This document shows, piece by piece, positions 1-5,327 of a DNA stretch of 5,327 nucleotides. The position numbers were made by a program, and so were the translations under genes. Under the pieces are notes generated by a model that had not been told where the DNA came from, made no database searches, and worked only from the letters and a program-made list of their open reading frames with translations. The stretch is from Dehalococcoidia bacterium (lineage in GTDB: Bacteria; Chloroflexota; Dehalococcoidia; SAR202; UBA826). Position 1 is the stretch's first letter, and each line of letters starts with the position of its first letter. Location: positions 14,941 through 20,267 of the forward strand of contig DTSF01000352.1 of assembly GCA_012965485.1 (NCBI GenBank), read 5' to 3'.

Positions 1-931
1 ATATATTTGGGGAAAATGCTAAAAGAATTGGTGCAAGCCCACTTATTACCCCTAGGTTAAGAAATAATTTACCCTTCGTTGTCTCATTAGTCACTCCCGA
101 CAGCCATATCAAACTTATTAATGCTCCTCCTCCTATGGACATCATCATGAGACTAAAATCTCCTCCACTCGTTGCATTAAATCTCTCGACCGATAATACG
201 GGTAACACAGCCTCGAATGACATCGTAAAACCGCAATGAAAAAATGCCATCATGACGATTAATTTCAATAGAGGATGTTTGTAAACATAAGGTACGCCTT
301 GCGTGAAATTTGAAAAGAATCCTTTTTTACTATCCATTGAACCGGTGCTGGTAGTTTTTATCCTCAAAGCCTGAATAAGGCTGATAAGGTAAAAGAATGA
401 ACAGGTTAAGAAGGCCCATTCTATTCGTGTGCTCGCCAAAAGCGGGAGTATTGTCAATGGTCCTAAAAGCCTTGAGCCGTGCATAGTAGCTTGGTTCAAG
501 GCAATGGCATTAAGTAATTTTTCTTTTGGCACTAGGTTAGGGACTAGTGCTTGCCCTACTGGCATTTGTGCTGATCTGGCCGAGCCATTCACAAAAGCAA
601 GGACCATAAGGTGCCACATTTCCATCTGGTTGAAGGCCATTAGTCCTGCAAGGATCAATGTATGAGTGAGGTTGAGGGCATAGATGGAAGCCATTACTTT
701 CGGTCTGTCATATTTGTCGGCTAGATACCCAGTGAATGGTGGAATCACAACCCTAGGTATCATTGCAAGAAAAGTTACAAGTCCCACAAAGAGGGATGAT
801 CCCGACATTTCCCATACAATCCAACCACGGGCGACTATAAGGGCCCAGGCGGCAGCGCTTGCACTCATGTTGCCAGTCCATAACACCCTATAATCTCTGT
901 ATTGGAGGGCGGCTAAGAACCGGCTTTCCAA
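1..931 (-). CDS. MFS exporter, MFS_3/EntS-like (3' end cut by window edge)
   Basis: Integral membrane transporter of the major facilitator superfamily, probably a proton-driven exporter; substrate unknown. I translated the minus strand directly: 310 codons stay open to the window edge, so roughly the last 100 residues of a usual 400-420 are missing. The N-terminus LQYRDYRVLWTGN (about residues 9-21) matches the family's amphipathic start before helix 1. The loop 2-3 signature GYLADKYDRPKVM lies at about 68-80. Hydrophobic segments lie near 22-40, 46-67, 82-100, 103-121, 142-167, 169-190, 221-246, 259-279 and 288-306, with a hydrophilic central loop at 191-218. There is no ATG before codon 22 (position 868), yet family-like sequence extends upstream of it. 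I therefore place the start at TTG 929-931, preceded by AAAGAAG at a short 3-base spacing; TTG 944-946 is an alternative. The frame is closed by a stop at 1001-1003. Family assignment is firm; start and substrate are not. Confidence 0.85.
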   Translation of the reverse strand, partial: MESRFLAALQYRDYRVLWTGNMSASAAAWALIVARGWIVWEMSGSSLFVGLVTFLAMIPRVVIPPFTGYLADKYDRPKVMASIYALNLTHTLILAGLMAFNQMEMWHLMVLAFVNGSARSAQMPVGQALVPNLVPKEKLLNAIALNQATMHGSRLLGPLTILPLLASTRIEWAFLTCSFFYLISLIQALRIKTTSTGSMDSKKGFFSNFTQGVPYVYKHPLLKLIVMMAFFHCGFTMSFEAVLPVLSVERFNATSGGDFSLMMMSIGGGALISLIWLSGVTNETTKGKLFLNLGVISGLAPILLAFSPNI

Positions 932-986
932 AATCTTCTTTATCAAAATTCCACGGTAGTGAAATGAATATATTTCATAAGGGATT

Positions 987-1015
987 ATTATAGAGCCTAA
1001 TTATGTAAATAAGCA
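987..1015 (-). promoter_or_regulatory. candidate promoter for the leftmost MFS gene
   Basis: On the minus strand a perfect TATAAT hexamer lies at 992-987. It would start transcription near 980, leaving a leader of about 35-50 bases before the proposed TTG start. The hexamer 17 bases upstream (TGCTTA, 1015-1010) is a poor -35 match, so the call rests on the -10 alone in an AT-rich stretch. Confidence 0.35.
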
Positions 1016-1068
1016 CTAGTGAATCCGCAAACCGTTGAATGAAATTAAGTTGAATAGGTTATTGAATC

Positions 1069-1371
1069 TCACAAGAGATAAATTAACCTTTGAAAGGAGC
1101 CAATGATGTCTATCGTTCCAACAAAAAAATGGCAATTCTTATTAAATATTGGCCCATTGAAACTAACTAAACCTACCGGTTCTCCTGTGAACCCAATTGT
1201 CATATTTTGATGAAGTAAACTGTTCAAAACCATCAAAATACGGCCATTGTCGAGAAGATTTTTAGGCACATTGCTGGACACCCCTTCAAATATTTCATAT
1301 CCTGTACGACCTTCGTTGGCAGGTGTTGTCAGCGATTTACTAAAGAAAGGTGGGGAGAAAGAATATGGCTA
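1069..1371 (-). pseudogene. possible remnant of an unidentified coding sequence
   Basis: A minus-strand frame stays open from just after a stop at 1369-1371 to TGA at 1069-1071. The first usable start is GTG at 1279-1281, giving 70 residues, but protein-like sequence (for example EGRTGYEIFEG) runs upstream of that GTG with no other ATG, GTG or TTG. The GTG has GAAGGG directly against it, not a normally spaced ribosome binding site. A stretch reading KNLLDNGRILMVLNS is weakly reminiscent of the strand after the catalytic region in class I methyltransferases of the HemK type, but no SAM-binding or NPPY motif is present. It overlaps the leader of the dehydrogenase on the opposite strand. It may be a decayed C-terminal fragment or a chance ORF; I do not recognise it. 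Confidence 0.2.
1352..1357 (+). promoter_or_regulatory. ribosome binding site setting the dehydrogenase start
   Basis: GGGGAG lies 7 bases before ATG 1365. This ideal spacing favours that ATG over the in-frame GTG at 1350, which would lie upstream of and partly within the site. Confidence 0.8.
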
Positions 1372-2423
1372 AGTATAAAGTAGTAACACAAAAACCAGCT
1401 GGCGTTACTTTTGATTTGGCAGACAGTCAATATTTGCTGGAAAAGGAATCACTTGACTCGATCGATGCAGAAATAATAGAAGTCGATGCGGCAACAGAGG
1501 ACGAGTTTATAGCTTCTGCCAAAGACGCAGACGCCGTAATCGCTAGAGGCCGACCTATAACCAAGAAAATCATAGATGCTTTGGAGAATTGCAAAATTAT
1601 CTCGCTTGGCAGTGTCGGTGCAGATAGTGTTGATGTAAATGCAGCAACGGCGAAGGGTATACCAGTCACAAATGTTCCAGACACCTTTATTGAGGAAGTG
1701 GCTGATCACACGATGATGCTTCTTCTTGCTTCATATAGAAGACTTAACATTATGGATCAAATGGTACGAGAAAACAGATGGTCAGAAGGCCGACCTCTTC
1801 TTTCAGAATTTCCACGATTGTGGGGACAAACCCTAGGTTTTATAGCTTTTGGACATGTAGCTAAAGCAGTATCGATTAGAGCTAAAGCTTTTGGGTTAAG
1901 ATTAATTGCCTTTGATCCCTATATTGAAGAACTATCTATGACGGAATACGGCGTCCAACCCATCAGCACTCTTGAAGAGATGTTGAGTATGTCAGATATA
2001 GTTTCAATGCATGCACCTTCAACGACAGACGCATTCCATTTAATGAGTGAACGGCAATTCAAATCCATGAAACCCACAGGCCTATTCATAAATAATGGCC
2101 GAGGTCCAACGGTAGATGAGGAGGCCTTGATAAAGGCACTAGAACAAAAATGGATAGCTGGAGCTGGACTTGATGTATTTGAACAAGAACCTCCAGATCC
2201 CGAAAACCCTCTATTGCATATGGAAAATGTGATATCAACCCCGCACGTTGCCTCTGCATCTCAAAGGATGGCTCCTGAGACGAGGAGACGGGTAGGCAGG
2301 GAACTTTCCCTAGTTCTTACAGGACGATGGCCAAGAAGTTGTGTGAATCCAGCGGTATTAGCTGATTCAGGGCTTAAGCGCTGGCAGCCTTATTCTATGG
2401 GCAGAGGCCCAGGTTCCGGCTAA
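1365..2423 (+). CDS. D-isomer-specific 2-hydroxyacid dehydrogenase
   Basis: Cytoplasmic NAD(H)-dependent oxidoreductase interconverting a 2-hydroxyacid and a 2-ketoacid; exact substrate unknown. The 352 residues show the family layout: a split N-terminal catalytic domain (about 1-105 and 300-352) around a Rossmann domain (about 106-290). Catalytic residues are present: Arg246 in NNGRGPTVDEEAL, Glu275 in DVFEQEP and His294 in STPHVAS. Asp184 in IAFDPY, at the end of the second Rossmann strand, favours NAD over NADP. The nucleotide loop is odd: LGFIAFGHVA (157-166) has Ala161 and Ala166 where the family's GxGxxG has glycines, only Gly163 being kept. There is no C-terminal ACT domain, so it is not a standard regulated SerA phosphoglycerate dehydrogenase, although general database names often say so. 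The basic, Gly-rich tail after residue 335 is unusual. ATG 1365 was chosen over GTG 1350 because of the GGGGAG spacing. It converges on the monocarboxylate-type transporter, a plausible source of substrate. Confidence 0.9.
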   Translation: MAKYKVVTQKPAGVTFDLADSQYLLEKESLDSIDAEIIEVDAATEDEFIASAKDADAVIARGRPITKKIIDALENCKIISLGSVGADSVDVNAATAKGIPVTNVPDTFIEEVADHTMMLLLASYRRLNIMDQMVRENRWSEGRPLLSEFPRLWGQTLGFIAFGHVAKAVSIRAKAFGLRLIAFDPYIEELSMTEYGVQPISTLEEMLSMSDIVSMHAPSTTDAFHLMSERQFKSMKPTGLFINNGRGPTVDEEALIKALEQKWIAGAGLDVFEQEPPDPENPLLHMENVISTPHVASASQRMAPETRRRVGRELSLVLTGRWPRSCVNPAVLADSGLKRWQPYSMGRGPGSG

Positions 2424-2449
2424 TCCACATTGCCGAAATAAAGATTTAG

Positions 2450-2476
2450 AAAAGGGTGGCTTTGTCACCCTTTTTT
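2450..2476. terminator. bidirectional rho-independent terminator
   Basis: AAAAGGGTG (2450-2458) pairs perfectly with CACCCTTTT (2466-2474) around a 7-base loop, a 9-bp stem. On the plus strand the stem runs into six T residues (2471-2476), terminating the dehydrogenase 27 bases after its stop. Read on the minus strand the same hairpin ends in four T residues and can terminate the convergent transporter gene. The transporter's last codons and stop (TGA, 2467-2465) lie inside the stem and loop. Confidence 0.8.
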
Positions 2477-3742
2477 ATTATCTTTGTGGATAGGGACGGT
2501 GGCTGTGATTGTGAGGACTATGGACACAAGGGCAACTACCGAAAGGGTGTAGAAAGCGTAGTTGTAACTTCCTGTGATATCAAAAATTAAACCGGAAAAT
2601 AAGGCTCCAACTGCCTGGCCGAAAGATACGAACGGTTCTGTGAAACCTCTAATGGCACCTAAGGAACTCCGGCCGAAATAATCTGCCATAGCCACGGATG
2701 GTACAACCAACATGCCTCCAAGGGTAGTTCCAAATAATGAGGCATATATCCATGCCTCGATTACACTGTCGGCGGTACTGAACAAAATGGCGCATATACT
2801 CATTAATGCGGCTACCATTGCATAACAGTATCTTGCTTTTATTTTTTCGACAGCCCATCCCCATCCCAATCCACCAACGCCAGTGAAAATAGCATTTAAG
2901 CTCACCGCAACTGCAGCCTGATTAGCAGTTAGCCCGGCATCTTGAAAAAAAGCTGCCATATGAGTGTTTGTTCCTGAGTGAATTACTAAAAGAAGGCCTC
3001 CGCCCAATGCTAGCTGCCATAAAGCTGGAGTTCTTAAGGCTTCCTTCAAAGTCCAGTTGATTTCCTCAATTACAGATATCTGTTTTTCGTCGACATTGAC
3101 AACTGGGGACTCTTTTTCCCCATCGGGCAACAAGCCGACTGACTCAGGGGTTTCAGCGAGTAAGAGAAAAACAGGAAGCAGCGCGATAACCCAAACTCCC
3201 ACACCTAGTAGATGCCAAGCAACTTGCCATCCATAGATGCCTATCAGTATGGATGCCATGAGTGGAAAACCTGTCATTCCTATTGAATGACAAAAGGTAA
3301 GTATTCCGTTTGCTCTGCCTCGTTTTTGAATGAACCACCTAGAAACTACCACTGACGACCCGATCTGAACAGGACTACTAAATATAATTCTGCCAATGCC
3401 GTAGGTTATATAGAAGGCTATCGGTATAGTGGCCCATCCACTTAGGAAGGTAGTTATACCTAGTATAATTATGCTTGAGGTAAGCACAGCTCTCGCGCCA
3501 TACTTATCAATCAGCCAACCTATGACTGGTGATATGAAAGTAGATGCCAGCCCACCTACACTGACTGCCCCAGCCAGTACAGTACGACTCCATCCTAAAT
3601 CTTCCGCCATTGGATACATAAAAACAGCTAGAGTTAGAGTTGCTGCGGCATTCCTGACAATTTGAGTGGACCCAGATGTACCTAAAATAAGCCAACCATA
3701 GAAGAATGGCGTGCGGGTTGAAAGAAATTTTGCTAGGTTCAA
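2465..3742 (-). CDS. MFS transporter, monocarboxylate/OFA-like
   Basis: Twelve-helix inner-membrane transporter of the major facilitator superfamily, full length at 425 residues. Family features of the monocarboxylate/oxalate-formate type are visible: FFYGWLILG at 13-21 opening helix 1, DLGWSRTVLAGA at 48-59, the loop 2-3 motif GWLIDKYGARAV at 75-86, and RWFIQKRGRANGI at 135-147. TPESVGLLPDG at 198-208 starts the central cytoplasmic loop, which runs to about 240. The second half carries helices from about 241 to 412 and a short charged tail. Likely cargo is a small carboxylate, but no residue identifies it. The only possible start is TTG 3740-3742: a TGA lies four codons upstream in frame, and GAGGA (3753-3749) sits 6 bases before the TTG. 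It converges with the hydroxyacid dehydrogenase and shares its terminator; it diverges from the inositol-phosphate synthase. Confidence 0.9.
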   Translation of the reverse strand: MNLAKFLSTRTPFFYGWLILGTSGSTQIVRNAAATLTLAVFMYPMAEDLGWSRTVLAGAVSVGGLASTFISPVIGWLIDKYGARAVLTSSIIILGITTFLSGWATIPIAFYITYGIGRIIFSSPVQIGSSVVVSRWFIQKRGRANGILTFCHSIGMTGFPLMASILIGIYGWQVAWHLLGVGVWVIALLPVFLLLAETPESVGLLPDGEKESPVVNVDEKQISVIEEINWTLKEALRTPALWQLALGGGLLLVIHSGTNTHMAAFFQDAGLTANQAAVAVSLNAIFTGVGGLGWGWAVEKIKARYCYAMVAALMSICAILFSTADSVIEAWIYASLFGTTLGGMLVVPSVAMADYFGRSSLGAIRGFTEPFVSFGQAVGALFSGLIFDITGSYNYAFYTLSVVALVSIVLTITATVPIHKDNKKG

Positions 3743-3748
3743 TGAAAA

Positions 3749-3753
3749 TCCTC
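3749..3753 (-). promoter_or_regulatory. ribosome binding site supporting a TTG start
   Basis: GAGGA on the minus strand lies 6 bases before TTG 3742-3740. A nearby ATG (3755-3753) is in another frame and overlaps the site, so this element supports the TTG as the real start of the transporter. Confidence 0.7.
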
Positions 3754-3783
3754 ATGGATTCAAAGTGTGATATTCCGGGAGGG

Positions 3784-3812
3784 ATGCTACCACGTAGGGG
3801 ATAGTGCTTCAA
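3784..3812 (-). promoter_or_regulatory. candidate promoter for the monocarboxylate-type transporter
   Basis: On the minus strand TTGAAG (3812-3807) and TAGCAT (3789-3784) are separated by exactly 17 bases, and the -10 is preceded by TGG, an extended -10. Each hexamer matches four of six consensus bases. Transcription would begin near 3777, about 35 bases before the start codon. Confidence 0.4.
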
Positions 3813-3829
3813 ACATTCCAAATGCTGTA

Positions 3830-3859
3830 TTGTTAATATTGCATCGATAATGCTAAAAT
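3830..3859 (+). promoter_or_regulatory. candidate promoter for inositol-phosphate synthase operon
   Basis: TTGTTA (3830-3835) and TAAAAT (3854-3859) are separated by 18 bases. The -10 matches five of six consensus bases and is preceded by TGC, an extended -10. Transcription would begin near 3866, leaving a leader of about 86 bases. It lies back to back with the transporter promoter candidate, the two -35 boxes being 17 bases apart. Confidence 0.45.
3841..3853. repeat. short imperfect palindrome in the synthase promoter
   Basis: GCATCGATAATGC has 4-bp inverted arms GCAT/ATGC and lies in the spacer between the proposed -35 and -10 of the synthase promoter. This is a position where a repressor could act. 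It is short and could be chance. Confidence 0.2.
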
Positions 3860-3934
3860 TTTTCTTTATTCGATCAATATGAATGAAGTTAAATTTTGGT
3901 AAATAAGATGTAGCTTCACTCTAAAAAGTAGTAT

Positions 3935-3940
3935 GGGGAG
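3935..3940 (+). promoter_or_regulatory. ribosome binding site for the synthase TTG start
   Basis: GGGGAG lies 11 bases before TTG 3952, a longer gap than usual. The in-frame stop at 3922-3924 leaves no ATG or GTG alternative, and conserved protein sequence begins right at the TTG. An ATG at 3933 is out of frame and stops after eight codons. Confidence 0.55.
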
Positions 3941-3951
3941 TCTTATTAGTT

Positions 3952-5043
3952 TTGCCTGAGATAAAAGTTGCGATAATCGGAGTGGGTAACTGTGCTTCTT
4001 CCTTGATTCAAGGAGTGGCCAAATATGCTGACGTAGGTCCTAACGACACTGTTCCAGGTCTGATGCATCCTGTTTTGGGAGAATACGGCATTGGAGATAT
4101 AAAAGTTGTCGCTGCGTTTGATGTTGATGCAAGTAAAGTGGGTAAAGATCTGTCGGAAGCGATCTTTGCAGGGCCAAACAATACCGTCAAATTTCAAGAT
4201 GTCGAGGAAACTGGAGTCGTGGTCCAAAGAGGAATGACCCATGATGGGATAGGTCGTTACACTTCAGAAGTCATAACTAAAGCGGATGGTGGCACTGACG
4301 ACGTTGCTGCCATTTTGAAGGAACGAGAGGTAGATGTGGTAATTAATTATCTACCAGTAGGTTCTGAGGAGGCCACAAAATGGTATGTTGAGCAAGTGCT
4401 ACAGGCTGGCTGTGGTTTCATAAATTGCATACCTGTTTTCATCGCTAGTGGAGAGAACGATTATTGGCAAAATAGATTTAGAGAGGCCGGTGCACCAATA
4501 ATTGGGGATGATATCAAATCTCAGGTCGGGGCTACTATCACTCACAGAGTGTTAACTAGGTTATTTATGGACCGAGGTGTCGAGCTCCAAAGGACATACC
4601 AATTAAATTTTGGCGGCAATACAGATTTCATGAATATGCTTGATAGAGACAGACTGGTTTCAAAAAAAATATCCAAAACACAATCTGTCACATCACAAGT
4701 TGACGAATTCATACCTGCTCGAGATGTCCATGTAGGCCCTAGTGACTATGTGCCGTGGCTTACAGACCGGAAGTGGTGTTATATCAGGATGGAAGGCAAA
4801 ACTTTTGGGGATGTGCCTCTAAATTTGGAGTTAAAGCTTGAGGTTTGGGACAGCCCTAACTCTGCAGGAGTCGTAATAGATGCAGTGCGATGTGCCAAAA
4901 TTGCAAAAGATAGAGGCATAAGCGGCCCGGTAACTGCCCCTTCGTCATATTTTATGAAATCTCCGCTCATTCAGTACACGGACGATGAGGCTAGGCAGCT
5001 TGTTGAGGATTTCATCGCCGGAGAAGAATCCGCTCAAGGTTAA
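3952..5043 (+). CDS. ino1: myo-inositol-1-phosphate synthase
   Basis: Cytoplasmic NAD-dependent isomerase converting D-glucose 6-phosphate to 1L-myo-inositol 1-phosphate, the first committed step to inositol lipids and other inositol compounds. At 363 residues it matches the compact actinobacterial/archaeal form rather than the larger eukaryotic one. The Rossmann motif [12 protein letters not shown] lies at 6-17. [15 protein letters not shown] lies at 185-199, [14 protein letters not shown] at 217-230, SKKISKTQ at 237-244, and [13 protein letters not shown] at 294-306. By alignment from memory to yeast and Archaeoglobus enzymes, the four active-site lysines correspond to Lys238, Lys242, Lys274 (DRKW) and Lys336 (SYFMKSPL); all are present. 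The start is TTG, with GGGGAG upstream. No terminator follows and the PimA-like gene begins 37 bases later, so the two are probably cotranscribed. Confidence 0.95.
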   Translation: MPEIKVAIIGVGNCASSLIQGVAKYADVGPNDTVPGLMHPVLGEYGIGDIKVVAAFDVDASKVGKDLSEAIFAGPNNTVKFQDVEETGVVVQRGMTHDGIGRYTSEVITKADGGTDDVAAILKEREVDVVINYLPVGSEEATKWYVEQVLQAGCGFINCIPVFIASGENDYWQNRFREAGAPIIGDDIKSQVGATITHRVLTRLFMDRGVELQRTYQLNFGGNTDFMNMLDRDRLVSKKISKTQSVTSQVDEFIPARDVHVGPSDYVPWLTDRKWCYIRMEGKTFGDVPLNLELKLEVWDSPNSAGVVIDAVRCAKIAKDRGISGPVTAPSSYFMKSPLIQYTDDEARQLVEDFIAGEESAQG

Positions 5044-5080
5044 TTTCAAACACTTGGGGTTTGTCGATAGACGAGGTTAT

Positions 5081-5327
5081 ATGAACCAACCTCTTAAGGT
5101 TGCTCTGGTGTCTCCATATGATTTTGCCTCACCTGGCGGCGTCACTGCTCATATACAGAATTTGAGTGTTAATTTAGAACAGAAAGGTGTATTCACTAGG
5201 GTTTTTGCTCCTGTTTCGGCAAATTCTCATAACTCAATTCCCAATTTAATTCCTATGGGTACTCCAGTTCCCGTACCAACTGGAGGGTCCGTGGCAAGGA
5301 TATCCCTATCAGTTTGGCTGGCTGGAA
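5081..5327 (+). CDS. PimA-like GT4 glycosyltransferase, N-terminus (cut by window edge)
   Basis: Only 82 codons are present before the window ends; a full protein would be about 370-400 residues. The sequence VALVSPYDFASPGGVTAHIQ (7-26) is the first Rossmann strand and Gly-rich loop of GT-B, GT4-family enzymes. PVPVPTGGSVARISLS (62-77) matches the part of mycobacterial PimA that contacts the phosphatidylinositol head group. By comparison from memory, Tyr13, Gly20 and Arg73 correspond to PimA Tyr9, Gly16 and Arg68. PimA transfers mannose from GDP-mannose to phosphatidylinositol on the inner face of the cytoplasmic membrane. The adjacent inositol-phosphate synthase supports an inositol-lipid acceptor here. 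The start is ATG 5081 with GAGG four bases upstream. Donor and acceptor specificity remain inferred, since the C-terminal nucleotide-sugar domain is outside the window. Confidence 0.85.
   Translation, partial: MNQPLKVALVSPYDFASPGGVTAHIQNLSVNLEQKGVFTRVFAPVSANSHNSIPNLIPMGTPVPVPTGGSVARISLSVWLAG

Larger units (their letters stand above)
932..1364. other. intergenic region without a confident gene
   Basis: This gap separates two divergent genes (exporter leftward, dehydrogenase rightward). It contains the exporter promoter candidate, three copies of TTGAAT (1035-1040, 1050-1055, 1062-1067), and a minus-strand open stretch that may be a gene remnant (1069-1371). It also holds a 34-codon plus-strand ORF (1106-1210) with a good Shine-Dalgarno sequence, and the ribosome binding site of the dehydrogenase. 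I found no convincing sigma-70 promoter for the dehydrogenase and no tRNA or hairpin terminator. Confidence 0.6.

Noticed and set aside
866..868. ATG 868 as the start of the leftmost MFS gene
   Set aside because: Family-typical sequence (LQYRDYRVLWTGN) lies in frame upstream, so this ATG is internal at about codon 22.
429..893. Plus-strand ORFs of 78 and 69 codons
   Set aside because: They are antisense to the clearly coding MFS_3-type transporter and resemble no family.
1350..1352. GTG 1350 as the start of the dehydrogenase
   Set aside because: The GGGGAG ribosome binding site begins at 1352, within and after this codon, and is ideally spaced for ATG 1365.
1427..1709. Two overlapping minus-strand ORFs inside the dehydrogenase
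   Set aside because: Shadows of the coding strand with no recognisable content.
1365..2423. Calling the dehydrogenase SerA (phosphoglycerate dehydrogenase)
   Set aside because: No ACT or other regulatory domain and no serine-pathway neighbours; only the broad family is supported.
3507..3821. Minus-strand ORF of 104 codons overlapping the transporter start
   Set aside because: It is frame-shifted relative to the well-supported MFS protein. The part upstream of the MFS start spans the proposed promoter and ribosome binding site.
3854..3871. T-rich stretch AAAATTTTTCTTTATT as a terminator
   Set aside because: There is no GC-rich hairpin before it, and it fits better as the -10 and start region of the synthase promoter.
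3946..4242. Minus-strand ORF of 98 codons opposite the synthase start
   Set aside because: Antisense to the conserved NAD-binding region of inositol-phosphate synthase; a shadow.
5044..5080. A terminator between the synthase and the glycosyltransferase
   Set aside because: No stem followed by a T run is present in these 37 bases.
1..5327. CRISPR array, insertion sequence, tRNA, riboswitch or defence system
   Set aside because: No spaced repeats, transposase, terminal inverted repeats, cloverleaf sequence or defence-type domains were seen on either strand.

Overview
The window is ordinary-looking bacterial chromosome of moderate-to-low GC (about 40-47% in lines I counted by eye). It holds five protein genes, two of them cut by the window edges. 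I see no RNA gene, insertion sequence, CRISPR array, attachment site or phage gene. The best taxonomic guess is a marine or environmental Chloroflexota bacterium (Dehalococcoidia/SAR202-like). The reasons are an actinobacterial/Chloroflexota-type inositol-1-phosphate synthase next to a PimA-like mannosyltransferase, at lower GC than typical Actinomycetota, plus accessory MFS transporters and a 2-hydroxyacid dehydrogenase. This is inference; a low-GC actinobacterium is the main alternative.

Layout, left to right. (1) 1-931, minus strand: an MFS exporter of the MFS_3/EntS-like type, missing its C-terminus at the window edge and lacking an ATG at its true N-terminus. (2) 932-1364: a 433-base gap with a candidate promoter for that exporter, a possible remnant reading frame on the minus strand, and the leader of the next gene. 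(3) 1365-2423, plus: a D-isomer-specific 2-hydroxyacid dehydrogenase with intact Arg/Glu/His catalytic residues but a degenerate Rossmann glycine motif. (4) 2450-2476: a hairpin terminator that can serve both strands. (5) 2465-3742, minus: a second MFS transporter of the monocarboxylate/OFA-like type, TTG start. (6) 3743-3951: a divergent control region with a promoter candidate for each side. (7) 3952-5043, plus: myo-inositol-1-phosphate synthase, TTG start. (8) 5081 to the edge, plus: N-terminus of a PimA-like GT4 glycosyltransferase, 37 bases downstream and probably in the same operon.

Functionally there are two themes. The right side makes inositol-1-phosphate from glucose-6-phosphate and probably adds a sugar to an inositol lipid, a phosphatidylinositol/PI-mannoside type pathway. 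The left side pairs a 2-hydroxyacid dehydrogenase with a carboxylate-type importer (convergent) and a separate exporter, which suggests uptake and oxidation or reduction of a small hydroxy/keto acid; the substrate cannot be read from the sequence. No clearly new biological system is visible. The most unusual points are the Ala-substituted nucleotide-binding loop of the dehydrogenase, the shared terminator that contains a stop codon, and three of five genes apparently starting with TTG.
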